A DNA stretch of 29,173 nt from Sulfuritalea sp. (GCA_016712985.1 JADJQA010000058.1:1-29173); one strand, 5' to 3'; shown: positions 15,990 through 23,971, counted from the first letter of the stretch. Notes: a model not told the origin generated them from the letters alone. A program made the numbers and translations.

Positions 15990-16523
15990 TTATTTCTTCT
16001 TCGTTTCCTTGATGACAACCACTTCGTCGGCATAGCGGACGCCCTTGCCCTTGTAGGGCTCCGGAGACCGGTAGGCGCGCACTTCAGCGGCCACCTGACC
16101 AACCACCTGCTTGTCGATCCCCTTGATCAGGATCTCCGTCTGGGTCGGCGTTTCAACTTTGATGCCGTTTGGCATGTCGTGCGCCACCGGATGCGAGAAG
16201 CCGAGCGTGAGGTTCAGCTTGGCGCCCTGGGCCTGCGCGCGATAGCCAACGCCGACCAGGGTCAGCTTTTTCTCGAAGCCCTTGGTGACGCCGATTACCA
16301 TGTTGTTCAGCAGTGCGCGCATGGTGCCCGACATGGCGCCAGCGTTCGGGGCTCCTTCGACAGCACGGCACAGCAGCTTTTCGCCGTCCCGCTCGATTTT
16401 CACGGCCGGCAGCATGAACTGCTTCAGCGTACCCAGCGGTCCCTTGACCGCGACCTCGGTTTCCGAGAGGGTCACTTCGACGCCCTTGGGCACATCAACC
16501 GGATACTTTGCAATGCGTGACAT
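15990..16523 (-). CDS. rplF: 50S ribosomal protein L6
   Basis: This 177-residue two-domain protein near the GTPase centre reads MSRIAKYPVDVPKGVEVTLS and GVGYRAQAQGAKLNLTLGFSHPV near residues 87-109. The C-terminal IKGIDKQVVGQVAAEVRAYRSPEPYKGKGVRYADE is typical of L6. It is 12 bp from rpsH and 15 bp from rplR, within the spc operon. Confidence 0.98.
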   Translation of the reverse strand: MSRIAKYPVDVPKGVEVTLSETEVAVKGPLGTLKQFMLPAVKIERDGEKLLCRAVEGAPNAGAMSGTMRALLNNMVIGVTKGFEKKLTLVGVGYRAQAQGAKLNLTLGFSHPVAHDMPNGIKVETPTQTEILIKGIDKQVVGQVAAEVRAYRSPEPYKGKGVRYADEVVVIKETKKK

Positions 16524-16535
16524 GACGGTGGCTCC

Positions 16536-16931
16536 TTAGGCGACGATGCAGAGAACTTCGCCGCCCATGTTGCCCGCCCGCGCCCGGCGGTCGGTCATCA
16601 CGCCCTTCGGCGTCGAGACTATGGCAACACCCAGCCCGTTCATGACACGGGGCAAATCGTCCTTGCCCTTGTAGACACGCAGGCCCGGCTTGGAAACGCG
16701 TTCGATGCGCTCAATGACGGGATGCCCCGCATAGTATTTGAGGGCAATGTCAAGCTCGGGCTTGGCACCATTCTCGCGAACAGCGAAATCATCAATGTAA
16801 CCCTCGTCCTTCAGCACCTTGGCAATCGCCACCTTGAGCTTGGAGGAAGGCATGGAAACGGACAGTTTTTCCGCCATCTGCGCGTTGCGGATGCGGGTCA
16901 ACATGTCGGCCACCGGATCGGTCATGCTCAT
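16536..16931 (-). CDS. rpsH: 30S ribosomal protein S8
   Basis: This 131-residue protein binds helix 21 of 16S rRNA and in E. coli represses the spc operon by binding near rplE. MTDPVADMLTRIRNAQ near residues 3-18, MPSSKLKVAIAKVLKDEGYI and the C-terminal GLGVAIVSTPKGVMTDRRARAGNMGGEVLCIVA match the family. Whether the S8 regulatory RNA exists here cannot be told without folding the rplX-rplE region. Confidence 0.98.
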   Translation of the reverse strand: MSMTDPVADMLTRIRNAQMAEKLSVSMPSSKLKVAIAKVLKDEGYIDDFAVRENGAKPELDIALKYYAGHPVIERIERVSKPGLRVYKGKDDLPRVMNGLGVAIVSTPKGVMTDRRARAGNMGGEVLCIVA

Positions 16932-16941
16932 AGGGCTCTCC

Positions 16942-17247
16942 TTACCAGCTTGCCTTGGTCATGCCTGGCACTTCGCCGCGCATGGCTTTCTCGCGCAGCT
17001 TGTTGCGGCACAGACCGAACTTGCGGAACACACCGCGCGGACGCCCGGTCAGCGCGCAGCGATTGCGCTGGCGTGACGGACTCGCATTGCGGGGCAACTG
17101 CTGGAGTCTGAGACGCGCATCCATGCGCTCCTCATCCGACAGCTTGACATTGTTGATCACGGCAAAAAGTTCGGCGCGCTTGGCAGCGTACTTCGCAACC
17201 ACCTTGGCGCGCTTTTCTTCACGGTTGATTAGAGCTAGTTTCGCCAT
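16942..17247 (-). CDS. rpsN: 30S ribosomal protein S14, long zinc-free form
   Basis: This 101-residue protein is the long form (about 100 residues, like E. coli) and lacks the CXXC-CXXC zinc site of the short form; only C64 and C80 are present. MAKLALINREEKR, RLRLQQLPRNASPSRQRNRC near residues 45-64, GRPRGVFRKFGLCRNKLRE near 68-86 and the end PGMTKASW are characteristic. It helps assemble the 30S head. It lies between rplE and rpsH. Confidence 0.98.
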   Translation of the reverse strand: MAKLALINREEKRAKVVAKYAAKRAELFAVINNVKLSDEERMDARLRLQQLPRNASPSRQRNRCALTGRPRGVFRKFGLCRNKLREKAMRGEVPGMTKASW

Positions 17248-17254
17248 ACGTCCC

Positions 17255-17794
17255 TCAGTTCTTGAAGGGGAACTTGAATTCGGCGAGAAGCGCCTTCGCT
17301 TCTTCGTCGGTTTTCGCGGTAGTGGTAATGCTGATGTTCATGCCACGCAGCGCATCGATCTTGTCGTACTCGATCTCGGGGAAAATGATCTGTTCCTTGA
17401 CCCCGACGTTGTAGTTGCCGCGCCCGTCAAAGCCCTTGCCCGAAATGCCGCGAAAATCCCGGATACGCGGCATTGCAATGGTTACCAGGCGATCCAGAAA
17501 TTCGTACATGCGGTTTCCGCGCAGCGTCAGCATGCAGCCGATGGGATATCCCTCGCGAATCTTGAAGACGGCGATTGCCTTGCGCGCCTTGGTAACCACA
17601 GGCTTCTGGCCGGCAATCTTGGTCATGTCACCGACGGCGTTATCCAGTACCTTCTTGTCGCCGACGGCCTCGCCAACGCCCATGTTCAGCGTGATTTTGG
17701 TAATCCGCGGGACTTCCATGATGGACTTGTAACCGAACTTCGTCAGAAGCTGGGGGACTACCGTCTGTTTGTAGTATTCCTGCAAGCGCGCCAT
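17255..17794 (-). CDS. rplE: 50S ribosomal protein L5
   Basis: This 179-residue 5S rRNA-binding protein of the central protuberance shows MARLQEYYKQTVVPQLLTKFGYKS, MEVPRITKITLNMGVGEAV near residues 26-44, AGQKPVVTKARKAIAVFKIREG and DFRGISGKGFDGRGNYNVGVKEQIIFPEI-type sequence. It ends LLAEFKFPFKN. Length equals E. coli L5 (179). The gap to rplX is 9 bp. Confidence 0.98.
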   Translation of the reverse strand: MARLQEYYKQTVVPQLLTKFGYKSIMEVPRITKITLNMGVGEAVGDKKVLDNAVGDMTKIAGQKPVVTKARKAIAVFKIREGYPIGCMLTLRGNRMYEFLDRLVTIAMPRIRDFRGISGKGFDGRGNYNVGVKEQIIFPEIEYDKIDALRGMNISITTTAKTDEEAKALLAEFKFPFKN

Positions 17795-17803
17795 GAATTG
17801 TCC

Positions 17804-18121
17804 TTACGCGTCAACAACTTCGCCGTTCGACTTGAACACCCGGACCTTGCGACCGTCGTCGAGCAGCTTGAACCCGACGCGATCCGCTTTCCGGGTGGCA
17901 GGATTGAACAGCGCCACATTGGAAATATTGATCGGCATCTCCTTTTCGACAATGCCGCCCTGGTTACCCTTCATCGGGTTGGGCTTGGTGTGCTTCTTGA
18001 CACGGTTGATGCCCTCAACCAGCAGGCGATCTGCGTCAACGCAGTTCAGCACGACGCCACGCTTGCCCTTGTCCTTGCCCGTGGTAACGACCACATCGTC
18101 ACCCTTGCGAATCTTGTTCAT
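17804..18121 (-). CDS. rplX: 50S ribosomal protein L24
   Basis: This 105-residue assembly-initiator protein of the large subunit has an N-terminal KOW motif, MNKIRKGDDVVVTTGKDKGKRG, followed by VEGINRVKKHTKPNPMKGNQGGIVEKEMPI near residues 36-65 and NPATRKADRVGFKLLDDGRKVRVFK. It sits between rplN and rplE and is intact. Confidence 0.98.
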   Translation of the reverse strand: MNKIRKGDDVVVTTGKDKGKRGVVLNCVDADRLLVEGINRVKKHTKPNPMKGNQGGIVEKEMPINISNVALFNPATRKADRVGFKLLDDGRKVRVFKSNGEVVDA

Positions 18122-18143
18122 GATCGAGTCCTCGATTGCCGGT

Positions 18144-18512
18144 TCAAAGAACCTCGGGAGCCAGCGAGACGATCTTCATGAATCTCTCGGTGCGCAGCTC
18201 GCGCGTCACCGGGCCGAAGATGCGTGTGCCGATCGGTTCCAGCTTGTTGTTGAGCAATACCGCCGCGTTGCCATCGAACCGGATAAGCGATCCGTCCGAG
18301 CGACGCACGCCCTTGGCGGTACGCACCACGACGGCGCTATAGACTTCGCCCTTTTTGACACGACCACGCGGCGCGGCATCCTTGATGCTGACCTTGATGA
18401 CGTCACCGATCCCGGCATAACGGCGCTTGGATCCGCCGAGCACCTTGATGCACATGACCGAACGCGCGCCCGTATTATCGGCGACATCCAGCAGAGACTG
18501 CATTTGAATCAT
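18144..18512 (-). CDS. rplN: 50S ribosomal protein L14
   Basis: This 122-residue protein contacts 16S rRNA in bridge B8 and is a docking site for RsfS. MIQMQSLLDVADNTGARSVMCIKVLGG, IGDVIKVSIKDAAPRGRVKKGEV and GTRIFGPVTRELRTERFMKIVSLAPEVL match L14 from end to end. It is the first gene of the spc operon. A promoter about 120 bp upstream and a hairpin-bearing leader precede it, and GGAGATG lies just before the start. Confidence 0.98.
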   Translation of the reverse strand: MIQMQSLLDVADNTGARSVMCIKVLGGSKRRYAGIGDVIKVSIKDAAPRGRVKKGEVYSAVVVRTAKGVRRSDGSLIRFDGNAAVLLNNKLEPIGTRIFGPVTRELRTERFMKIVSLAPEVL

Positions 18513-18566
18513 TTTTTCATCTCCAACTTAATCCGCGATTGACTCAAGTCCCGCGATCAGTCTTGG

Positions 18567-18609
18567 AGCCCGCTGGGGGCTGGGATGCCGGGAAGGAAAT
18601 TACCCCGGC
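18567..18609 (-). promoter_or_regulatory. Two hairpins in the rplN leader
   Basis: AGCCC/GGGCT (18567-18581, 5-nt loop) and GCCGGG/CCCGGC (18587-18609, 11-nt loop) lie in the transcribed leader between the spc promoter and rplN. Neither is followed by a U-run. They may slow ribosome access or mark the end of S10-operon mRNA; this is inference. The rest of 18513-18692 holds the promoter and no gene. Confidence 0.4.
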
Positions 18610-18625
18610 GGAGCAAAGAGGCGGA

Positions 18626-18653
18626 ATTTTACAGCCCGCCACACTGTTGTCAA
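18626..18653 (-). promoter_or_regulatory. Sigma70-like promoter of the spc operon
   Basis: On the minus strand a perfect TTGACA (18648-18653) and TAAAAT (18626-18631) are 16 bp apart. The position between rpsQ and rplN is where the S10/spc boundary promoter lies in E. coli. It should start a leader of about 105 nt before rplN. Confidence 0.85.
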
Positions 18654-18692
18654 CTACTGTTTCTTGCATTCAGCGCGGTAGCCAGTGCGCCA

Positions 18693-18965
18693 TCAAGCGG
18701 CGCGGGCCTTCTCGACGACCATGGCGACTCGCCATGCCTTGGTCTTGGAAATCGGAGCGCATTCTTCGATCTGAACCAGATCACCGGTCGCTGTCTCCAT
18801 GCCTTCAACGTGCGCGTGGTACTTTTTCGACCGTGTCATGATCTTGCCGATCACGGCGTGCTTGACCTTGCGCTCAACCAGCACCGTCACTGTCTTCTGC
18901 ATTTTGTCCGAAACAACGCGCCCCTGGAGGGTACGCCGCACGGTTTGGGTGGTCGCATCCGTCAT
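18693..18965 (-). CDS. rpsQ: 30S ribosomal protein S17
   Basis: This 90-residue OB-fold protein stabilises the 30S body. RTLQGRVVSDKMQKTVTVLVERKVKH near residues 11-36, GKIMTRSKKYHAHVE and CAPISKTKAWRVAMVVEKARAA are typical. Its start overlaps the rpmC stop by 4 bp (ATGA), so translation is probably coupled. It is the last gene of the S10 operon. Confidence 0.98.
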   Translation of the reverse strand: MTDATTQTVRRTLQGRVVSDKMQKTVTVLVERKVKHAVIGKIMTRSKKYHAHVEGMETATGDLVQIEECAPISKTKAWRVAMVVEKARAA

Positions 18966-19156
18966 TTCGCCGCCGCCTTCTCACGCTGAATGGTTTTAAT
19001 GCGCGCAATATCCTTGCGCACCTTGCCGACCTGACTGGTGTTGGTCAACTGTTGTGTAGCGACCTGCATGCGAAGACCGAACTGCGCCTTGCGCAGGTCC
19101 AGCAATTCCTTCTGCAGATCCGCGTCGTTCTTTGCTCTGAGCTCACTGGTTTTCAT
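18962..19156 (-). CDS. rpmC: 50S ribosomal protein L29
   Basis: This 64-residue, all-helical protein sits at the tunnel exit and helps form the docking site for nascent-chain factors. MKTSELRAKNDADLQKELLDLRKAQFGLRMQVATQQL and the SQVGKVRKDIARIKT region are characteristic. It is 3 bp after rplP and overlaps rpsQ. Confidence 0.98.
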   Translation of the reverse strand: MKTSELRAKNDADLQKELLDLRKAQFGLRMQVATQQLTNTSQVGKVRKDIARIKTIQREKAAAK

Positions 19157-19159
19157 GGC

Positions 19160-19573
19160 CTATCCCAAATGCCGCACAACGAACGTGGTTTCAAGCGGAA
19201 GCTTCGCTGCCGCAAGGCGGAACGCCTCGCGTGCCAGGGTCTCGTCGACACCATCCATCTCATAGAGGACCTTGCCCGGCTGGATTTCGGCAACCCAGTA
19301 CTCGGGAGCGCCCTTGCCATTGCCCATCCGCACTTCGAGTGGCTTCTTCGAAATCGGCTTGTCTGGAAATATGCGGATCCAGATACGGCCGCCGCGCTTG
19401 ATATGGCGGGTCATGGCACGACGCGCCGCCTCGATCTGACGGGCCGTGAGGCGACCGCGGGCGATAGCCTTGAGGCCGTACTCGCCAAAGCTCACCTTGG
19501 CGCCCCTGGTGGCGAGTCCCGTATTGCGACCCTTCTGTTCCTTGCGATACTTTCTGCGGGCAGGTTGCAGCAT
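19160..19573 (-). CDS. rplP: 50S ribosomal protein L16
   Basis: This 137-residue protein lies near the A-site tRNA elbow and 23S domain V. MLQPARRKYRKEQKGRNTGLA, FGEYGLKAIARGRLTARQIEAARRA near residues 31-55, GRIWIRIFPDKPISKKPLEVRMGNGKG and the end ETTFVVRHLG are typical L16 features. It lies between rpsC and rpmC, with a 3-bp gap on either side. Confidence 0.98.
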   Translation of the reverse strand: MLQPARRKYRKEQKGRNTGLATRGAKVSFGEYGLKAIARGRLTARQIEAARRAMTRHIKRGGRIWIRIFPDKPISKKPLEVRMGNGKGAPEYWVAEIQPGKVLYEMDGVDETLAREAFRLAAAKLPLETTFVVRHLG

Positions 19574-19576
19574 GTT

Positions 19577-20467
19577 TTACTCCTTGCCTTCTGTCGCCGC
19601 GCCATCGACGCCCTCGGCCTTGGCCGGGGCCTTGCGAATACGCTTGACGGGGGTCTTGGGCGCTGCGGCAACACCCTCGGTACCGGCTTCCGGCTTGACT
19701 TCTTCAGCCTTCTTGATGGGTGCGCGGCGGGCCGGCGCGGCTTCGCCGTCACTCTCGGTTCTGGGTTTCCCGGGACCGCGGCGCGGCTTGCGCTGATCAT
19801 CCACAACAGGCTCAGGAGCAGCCAACAGGGCGTCACTGCGCGACAGAATCTCGCCCTTGAACACCCAAACCTTGATGCCGATGACGCCGTAGGTGGTCTT
19901 CGCCTCGGCCGTACCGTAGTCGATGTCGGCACGCAGCGTATGCAGGGGCACGCGGCCCTCGCGATACCATTCCCGGCGGGCAATCTCGGCACCATTCAGG
20001 CGTCCGGAACTCATGATCTTGATCCCTTGGGCACCGAGCCGCATGGCGTTCTGCATCGCCCGTTTCATGGCGCGGCGAAACATGATGCGCTTTTCGAGCT
20101 GCTGGGCAATCGAGTCGGCAATCAACTGGGCGTCGATTTCCGGCTTGCGTATCTCTTCGATATTGACGTGCACCGGCACGCCCATCTTGCGCTGGAGTTC
20201 AGCCTTCAGGTGCTCGATGTCCTCGCCCTTCTTGCCGATGACCACGCCGGGTCGGGCGCTATACACCGTAACTCGCGCGTTCTTGGCCGGGCGCTCAATC
20301 ACGACCCGACCCACAGACGCGTGCGCCAGCTTCTTCTTCAGGTAGTCGCGAACCTCGATGTCTTCCTTCAGCATCTGCGGAAAAAGCTTGCTGTTGGCGT
20401 ACCAACGGGAAGTCCAGTTGCGCGTGACCGAAAGACGAAAACCGGTCGGATGAATCTTTTGTCCCAT
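19577..20467 (-). CDS. rpsC: 30S ribosomal protein S3 with long C-terminal tail
   Basis: Residues 1-215 form the standard S3: MGQKIHPTGFRLSVTRNW, the KH domain with PGVVIGKKGEDIEHLK near residues 78-93 and GRLNGAEIARREWYREGRVPLHTLRADIDYG near 165-195, ending VWVFKGEIL. S3 lines the mRNA entry channel and takes part in mRNA unwinding. The remaining 80 residues are low-complexity, rich in Ala, Pro, Lys, Arg and Glu (for example PRRGPGKPRTESDG and KTPVKRIRKAPAKAEG). E. coli S3 totals 233 residues, so this tail adds more than 60. The frame is intact and the end abuts rplP, so it is not a frameshift artefact. Confidence 0.97.
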   Translation of the reverse strand: MGQKIHPTGFRLSVTRNWTSRWYANSKLFPQMLKEDIEVRDYLKKKLAHASVGRVVIERPAKNARVTVYSARPGVVIGKKGEDIEHLKAELQRKMGVPVHVNIEEIRKPEIDAQLIADSIAQQLEKRIMFRRAMKRAMQNAMRLGAQGIKIMSSGRLNGAEIARREWYREGRVPLHTLRADIDYGTAEAKTTYGVIGIKVWVFKGEILSRSDALLAAPEPVVDDQRKPRRGPGKPRTESDGEAAPARRAPIKKAEEVKPEAGTEGVAAAPKTPVKRIRKAPAKAEGVDGAATEGKE

Positions 20468-20476
20468 GTGCCCTCC

Positions 20477-20800
20477 TTAATCACCAACGGTCACGAAGAT
20501 GTGACAGCTGATGATGCGGTTGCCGCGTCCCTTGGCACGCGCGGTAAAGCGCTTGAGCACCGTGCCCTTTTCGACATAGATCCGCGTAATCTTCAGTGCA
20601 TCGATATCCGCGCCGTCGTTGTGTTCGGCGTTGGCGATGGCCGACTCAAGCACTTTCTTGATGATTCCGGCGCCCTTCTTGGGCGAAAATGCCAGAATGC
20701 TTAGCGCCTGGTCCACCGGCTTGCCGCGCACCAGGTCGGCAACGAGGCGACCTTTTTGGGCGGAAAGCCGAACACCGCGCAAGTTTGAGTTGGTTTCCAT
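20477..20800 (-). CDS. rplV: 50S ribosomal protein L22
   Basis: This 107-residue protein has a long beta-hairpin loop that lines the exit tunnel (RFTARAKGRGNRII near residues 84-97). RLSAQKGRLVADLVRGKPVDQALSILAF and AIANAEHNDGADIDALKITRIYVEKG are characteristic. No unusual deletion is seen in the loop where macrolide-resistance changes occur. It is flanked by rpsS and rpsC. Confidence 0.98.
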   Translation of the reverse strand: METNSNLRGVRLSAQKGRLVADLVRGKPVDQALSILAFSPKKGAGIIKKVLESAIANAEHNDGADIDALKITRIYVEKGTVLKRFTARAKGRGNRIISCHIFVTVGD

Positions 20801-20809
20801 CGTCTCTCC

Positions 20810-21091
20810 TTACTTCTTCGCAACGGCCTTCTTGCCGCCTGTGTGGCCCTTGAAGGTGCGCGTCAGCGCAAACTCGCCAAGTTTGTGACCCACCATGTTT
20901 TCCGATACATAGACCGGAATGTGCTGCTTGCCGTTATGCACGGCGATGGTCAATCCGACGAAGTCCGGAAGAATGGTCGAGCGGCGCGACCAGGTCTTGA
21001 TCGGGCGCTTGTCGTTGGAGGCGCGCGCCGCATCCACCCGCTTCAGCAGGTGTGCGTCGATGAACGGGCCCTTCTTGATGGAACGTGCCAT
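20810..21091 (-). CDS. rpsS: 30S ribosomal protein S19
   Basis: This 93-residue 30S head protein contacts the A-site region. MARSIKKGPFIDAHLLKRVDAA, IKTWSRRSTILPDFVGLTIAVHNGKQHIPVYVSENMVGHKLGEFA and the basic tail GGKKAVAKK match the family. It follows rplB by 3 bp. Confidence 0.98.
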   Translation of the reverse strand: MARSIKKGPFIDAHLLKRVDAARASNDKRPIKTWSRRSTILPDFVGLTIAVHNGKQHIPVYVSENMVGHKLGEFALTRTFKGHTGGKKAVAKK

Positions 21092-21094
21092 GTC

Positions 21095-21928
21095 TTACCT
21101 CTTACCTTTCGGCCTGCGTTGGACGATCATGACGTCCGTGCGCTTGTTGTTGCGGGTGCGATAGCCCTTGGTCGGCTGACCCCACGGACTGACCGGAACA
21201 CGTCCTTCGCCGGTACGCCCTTCGCCGCCACCATGCGGGTGATCGACAGGGTTCATCGCCACGCCGCGCACAGTCGGTCGAACACCACGCCAGCGCATGG
21301 CACCAGCCTTGCCGATCTTGCGCAGACTGTGCTCTTCGTTGCCCACTTCGCCAATCGTCGCGCGGCACTCGACGTGGATGCGACGAATCTCGCCTGAGCG
21401 CAGCCGGACCTGGGCGTAAGTACCTTCACGCGCCAGAAGTTGCGCCGAAGTGCCGGCGGACCTGGCAATCTGCGCACCTTTGCCCGGCATCATTTCGATG
21501 CAATGGATTGTCGTACCTACCGGAATACTGCGAATCGGCAGGGCATTGCCCGGCTTGATCGGGGCCTCGGGACCGCTGATGACTGCCTGACCAATGACCA
21601 TGCCCTTGGTAGCGATCATGTAGCGGCGCTCACCGTCCGCATATAGCACCAGTGCAATATTGGCGGAACGATTCGGATCGTACTGGAGATTCTCCACCTT
21701 GCCCTGGATCCCGTCCTTGTCGCGACGGAAGTCGATCACACGATAATGCTGCTTGTGACCGCCACCCATATGCCGCGTGGTGATGTGTCCATGTGCGTTG
21801 CGACCCGCGGTCCTGCTCTTCTTTTCGAGGAATTTGGCGTGCGGACGACCCTTGTGCAGGTTCGGGTTAACCACCTTGACGACACCGCGACGACCAGGCG
21901 AGGTCGGCTTGACTTTTACCAGAGCCAT
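21095..21928 (-). CDS. rplB: 50S ribosomal protein L2
   Basis: This 277-residue protein is among the most conserved of the large subunit and is needed for subunit association and peptidyl-transferase integrity. KVKPTSPGRRGVVKVVNP, GRNAHGHITTRHMGGGHKQHYR near residues 43-64 and GVAMNPVDHPHGGGEGRTGEG near 222-242, containing the conserved histidine near the peptidyl-transferase centre, are visible. Its start directly abuts the rplW stop. Confidence 0.98.
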   Translation of the reverse strand: MALVKVKPTSPGRRGVVKVVNPNLHKGRPHAKFLEKKSRTAGRNAHGHITTRHMGGGHKQHYRVIDFRRDKDGIQGKVENLQYDPNRSANIALVLYADGERRYMIATKGMVIGQAVISGPEAPIKPGNALPIRSIPVGTTIHCIEMMPGKGAQIARSAGTSAQLLAREGTYAQVRLRSGEIRRIHVECRATIGEVGNEEHSLRKIGKAGAMRWRGVRPTVRGVAMNPVDHPHGGGEGRTGEGRVPVSPWGQPTKGYRTRNNKRTDVMIVQRRPKGKR

Positions 21929-22243
21929 TTAAGCAGCCCCCCCTTCCGCGAAATTGATTTCCTGACCTGCCTTCAGGCAGACGAAGGCCTTGCGGACGTC
22001 GCTGCGACGACCCATGTTGCGGCCTGCGCGCTTGATCTTGCCCTTCAGGTTGGCGATCTGGACCGACTTGACCTCGACCTTGAACAGCATTTCGACAGCT
22101 GCCTTTACTTCCGGCTTGGTCGCGTCGGGTGTCACGATGAACACCACCTGCTCATTCTTGTCGGCGATGTAGGTCGCCTTTTCGGAAATCTGCGGAGCCA
22201 CCAGCACTTGCAGCAAGCGTTCCGGATTGAAGTTCTTGCTCAT
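21929..22243 (-). CDS. rplW: 50S ribosomal protein L23
   Basis: This 104-residue protein at the tunnel exit docks trigger factor and SRP. RLLQVLVAPQISEKATYIADKNEQVVFIV near residues 9-37, KPEVKAAVEMLFKVEV and RRSDVRKAFVCLKAGQEINF are typical. Its start overlaps the rplD stop (ATGA, 22240-22243), supporting coupled translation. Confidence 0.97.
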   Translation of the reverse strand: MSKNFNPERLLQVLVAPQISEKATYIADKNEQVVFIVTPDATKPEVKAAVEMLFKVEVKSVQIANLKGKIKRAGRNMGRRSDVRKAFVCLKAGQEINFAEGGAA

Positions 22244-22859
22244 GCCAGCATCTCCTCGATCTTGGCCACAGCCCCCTTGGTGAAAATCACCTTCGGAAAG
22301 CGGACCAGGGAAACCGGATCAGCCTGCTGCGCCTCCAGCACCAGAACATTCGGCAGATTGCGCGACGCCAGCGCCAGATTGTCATCCAGACTATCGGTCA
22401 CGAGCAGCACCGACTCCAGACCCATGGCCTTGAGCTTTTGCGCAAAAGCCGCGTCTTCGGCGCTTCGATCGTGAAGTCGTCAATCACCATGAGCCGGCCT
22501 TCGCGCGCGAGCTGAGGAAGAATCGCCGCCAAGCCCGCGCGATACATCTTGCGATTGAGCTTCTGGCTGAAGTTCTCTTCCGGGGTATTCGGGAAGATCC
22601 GACCGCCGCCCCGCCACAGGGGCGACGAGGTCATGCCCGCCCGCGCGCGACCCGTTCCTTTCTGCCGGAAGGGCTTCTTGGTGCTGTGATGCACCTCTTC
22701 GCGGTCCTTCTGCTTGCGATTGCCGGCGCGCGCGTTGGCCTGATAGGCGACCACCACCTGATGCACCAGCGCTTCATTGAAGTCACGAGCAAACAGGGCG
22801 TCGGAAGCTGTCACGGTTGCTCCAGGCTGACCCTGGGCGTCAATCAGTTTGAGTTCCAT
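22240..22859 (-). CDS. rplD: 50S ribosomal protein L4, apparent -1 frameshift
   Basis: The first frame gives MELKLIDAQGQPG to MVIDDFTIEAPKT (about 136 residues), including QKGTGRARAGMTSSPLWRGGGRIFPN. The rest, QKLKAMGLESVLLVTDSLDDN to AKIEEMLA, lies in another frame. L4 binds 23S domain I and, in E. coli, represses the S10 operon. The total is 620 nt, one base short of a multiple of three. Adding one base near 22444-22455, for example in the AAAA run at 22444-22447 (plus strand), gives 206 residues reading APKTRLFAQKLKAM. A sequencing error is more likely than a broken essential gene. Confidence 0.92.
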
Positions 22860-22860
22860 G

Positions 22861-23513
22861 TCATCCCCGCTCTCTGGACGCCTTGACGGCCGGAGCGACA
22901 ACCACATCGCCGCCCTTGGCGCCAGGCACCGCGCCCCTGATGAGCAGGAGCTGGCGTGCCTCGTCGATGCGCACAACCTCCAGATTCTGCGTCGTGCGCG
23001 AGACATCACCAAGATGTCCGGCCATCTTCTTGCCAGGGAACACTCGCCCAGGATCCTGTGCCATGCCGATCGAACCCGCCGAGTTGTGCGACAGCGAGTT
23101 GCCGTGGGAGGCGCGATTCGACGAAAAATGATGCCGGGTGATTGCCCCGGCAAAGCCCTTGCCGATCGACGTGCCGCTGACATCGACTTTCTGACCCACG
23201 CTGAAAATACTGGCAGCGACCACCGTCCCGCCTTGAAACCGGCGAGTTGGTCCAGCGCGACGTGGAATTCCCTGAGGACTTCACCGGCTTCGACGCCGGC
23301 CTTGGCGAGGTGCCCGGCCGCTGCCTTATTCACCCGACTGGGGCGCCGCTTGCCAAAGGTCACCTGGATGGCAGCATAGCCATCCACCTCGGGCGTCTTT
23401 ATCTGTGTGACGCGGTTGTTCGACACATCAAGCACGGTCACTGGAATGGAAGAACCATCCTCGGCAAACACGCGCGTCATGCCGACCTTGCGTCCAACAA
23501 GGCCTAGACTCAT
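22861..23513 (-). CDS. rplC: 50S ribosomal protein L3, apparent -1 frameshift
   Basis: The N-terminal frame reads MSLGLVGRKVGMTRVFAEDG to LDQLAGFKAG (about 95 residues). The continuation, VVAASIFSVGQKVDVSGTSIGKGFAG with RASHGNSLSHNSAGSIGMAQDPGRVFPGKKMAGHLG, lies in another frame. L3 reaches the peptidyl-transferase centre; the glutamine in MAQDPGRV is the residue methylated by PrmB in E. coli. The 653-nt length needs one extra base. An added base in the CCC/CC stretch at 23227-23232 (plus strand) gives 217 residues reading GFKAGTVVAA. AGGAGA precedes the ATG. Confidence 0.92.
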
Positions 23514-23616
23514 TTTATTCTCCTAAACCCCAGCTACGATTGGCCGGGCCCACTTTCAAAACCAGCGGCAAAATCACCGCGACAGACGCCAGAAAGGCCG
23601 GCGCCCCTGTTACGAA
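23514..23616 (-). other. rpsJ-rplC intercistronic region
   Basis: This 103-bp gap is longer than any other gap inside the S10 operon. It contains GC-rich patches with only short inverted pairing (GCCGG/CCGGC) and ends in the AGGAGA ribosome-binding site of rplC. I see no promoter and no U-tract terminator. Confidence 0.3.
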
Positions 23617-23928
23617 TTACTGCAACTTGATCTCGACATCGACACCGGCGGGAAGATCCAGCTTCATCAGCGCATCGACCGTCTTGTCGGTCGGATCGAT
23701 GATGTCCATCAGGCGCAAATGGGTGCGGATCTCGAACTGGTCACGCGAAGTCTTGTTGACGTGCGGCGAGCGCAATACATCGAAACGCTCGATGCGCGTG
23801 GGCAACGGCACGGGGCCGCGCACAACAGCGCCAGTGCGCTTGGCCGTCTCGACAATTTCCAGCGCCGACTGATCAATCAAACGATAGTCGAAGGCTTTGA
23901 GGCGGATGCGAATCTTCTGACTTTGCAT
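23617..23928 (-). CDS. rpsJ: 30S ribosomal protein S10
   Basis: This 103-residue protein of the 30S head doubles as NusE in antitermination complexes. QKIRIRLKAFDYRLIDQSALEIVETAKRTGA near residues 4-34, GPVPLPTRIERFDVLRSPHVNKTSRDQFEIRTH and the end LPAGVDVEIKLQ are near invariant. AAGGA lies six bases before the ATG. A promoter in the tuf-rpsJ gap makes it the first gene of the S10 operon. Confidence 0.98.
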   Translation of the reverse strand: MQSQKIRIRLKAFDYRLIDQSALEIVETAKRTGAVVRGPVPLPTRIERFDVLRSPHVNKTSRDQFEIRTHLRLMDIIDPTDKTVDALMKLDLPAGVDVEIKLQ

Positions 23929-23971
23929 TACAAATCCTTAAAGAGCGGGTCGCAAATCGCGAAAGGGCAAG

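Noticed and set aside
19052..20704. Plus-strand open frame of 550 codons
   Set aside because: It is antisense to rpmC, rplP, rpsC and rplV, and its translation resembles no family.
22398..23513. Apparent L3-L4 fusion protein
   Set aside because: The middle third is nonsense sequence. Two single-base shifts explain it, and normal rplC and rplD stop and start codons are present at 22857-22863.
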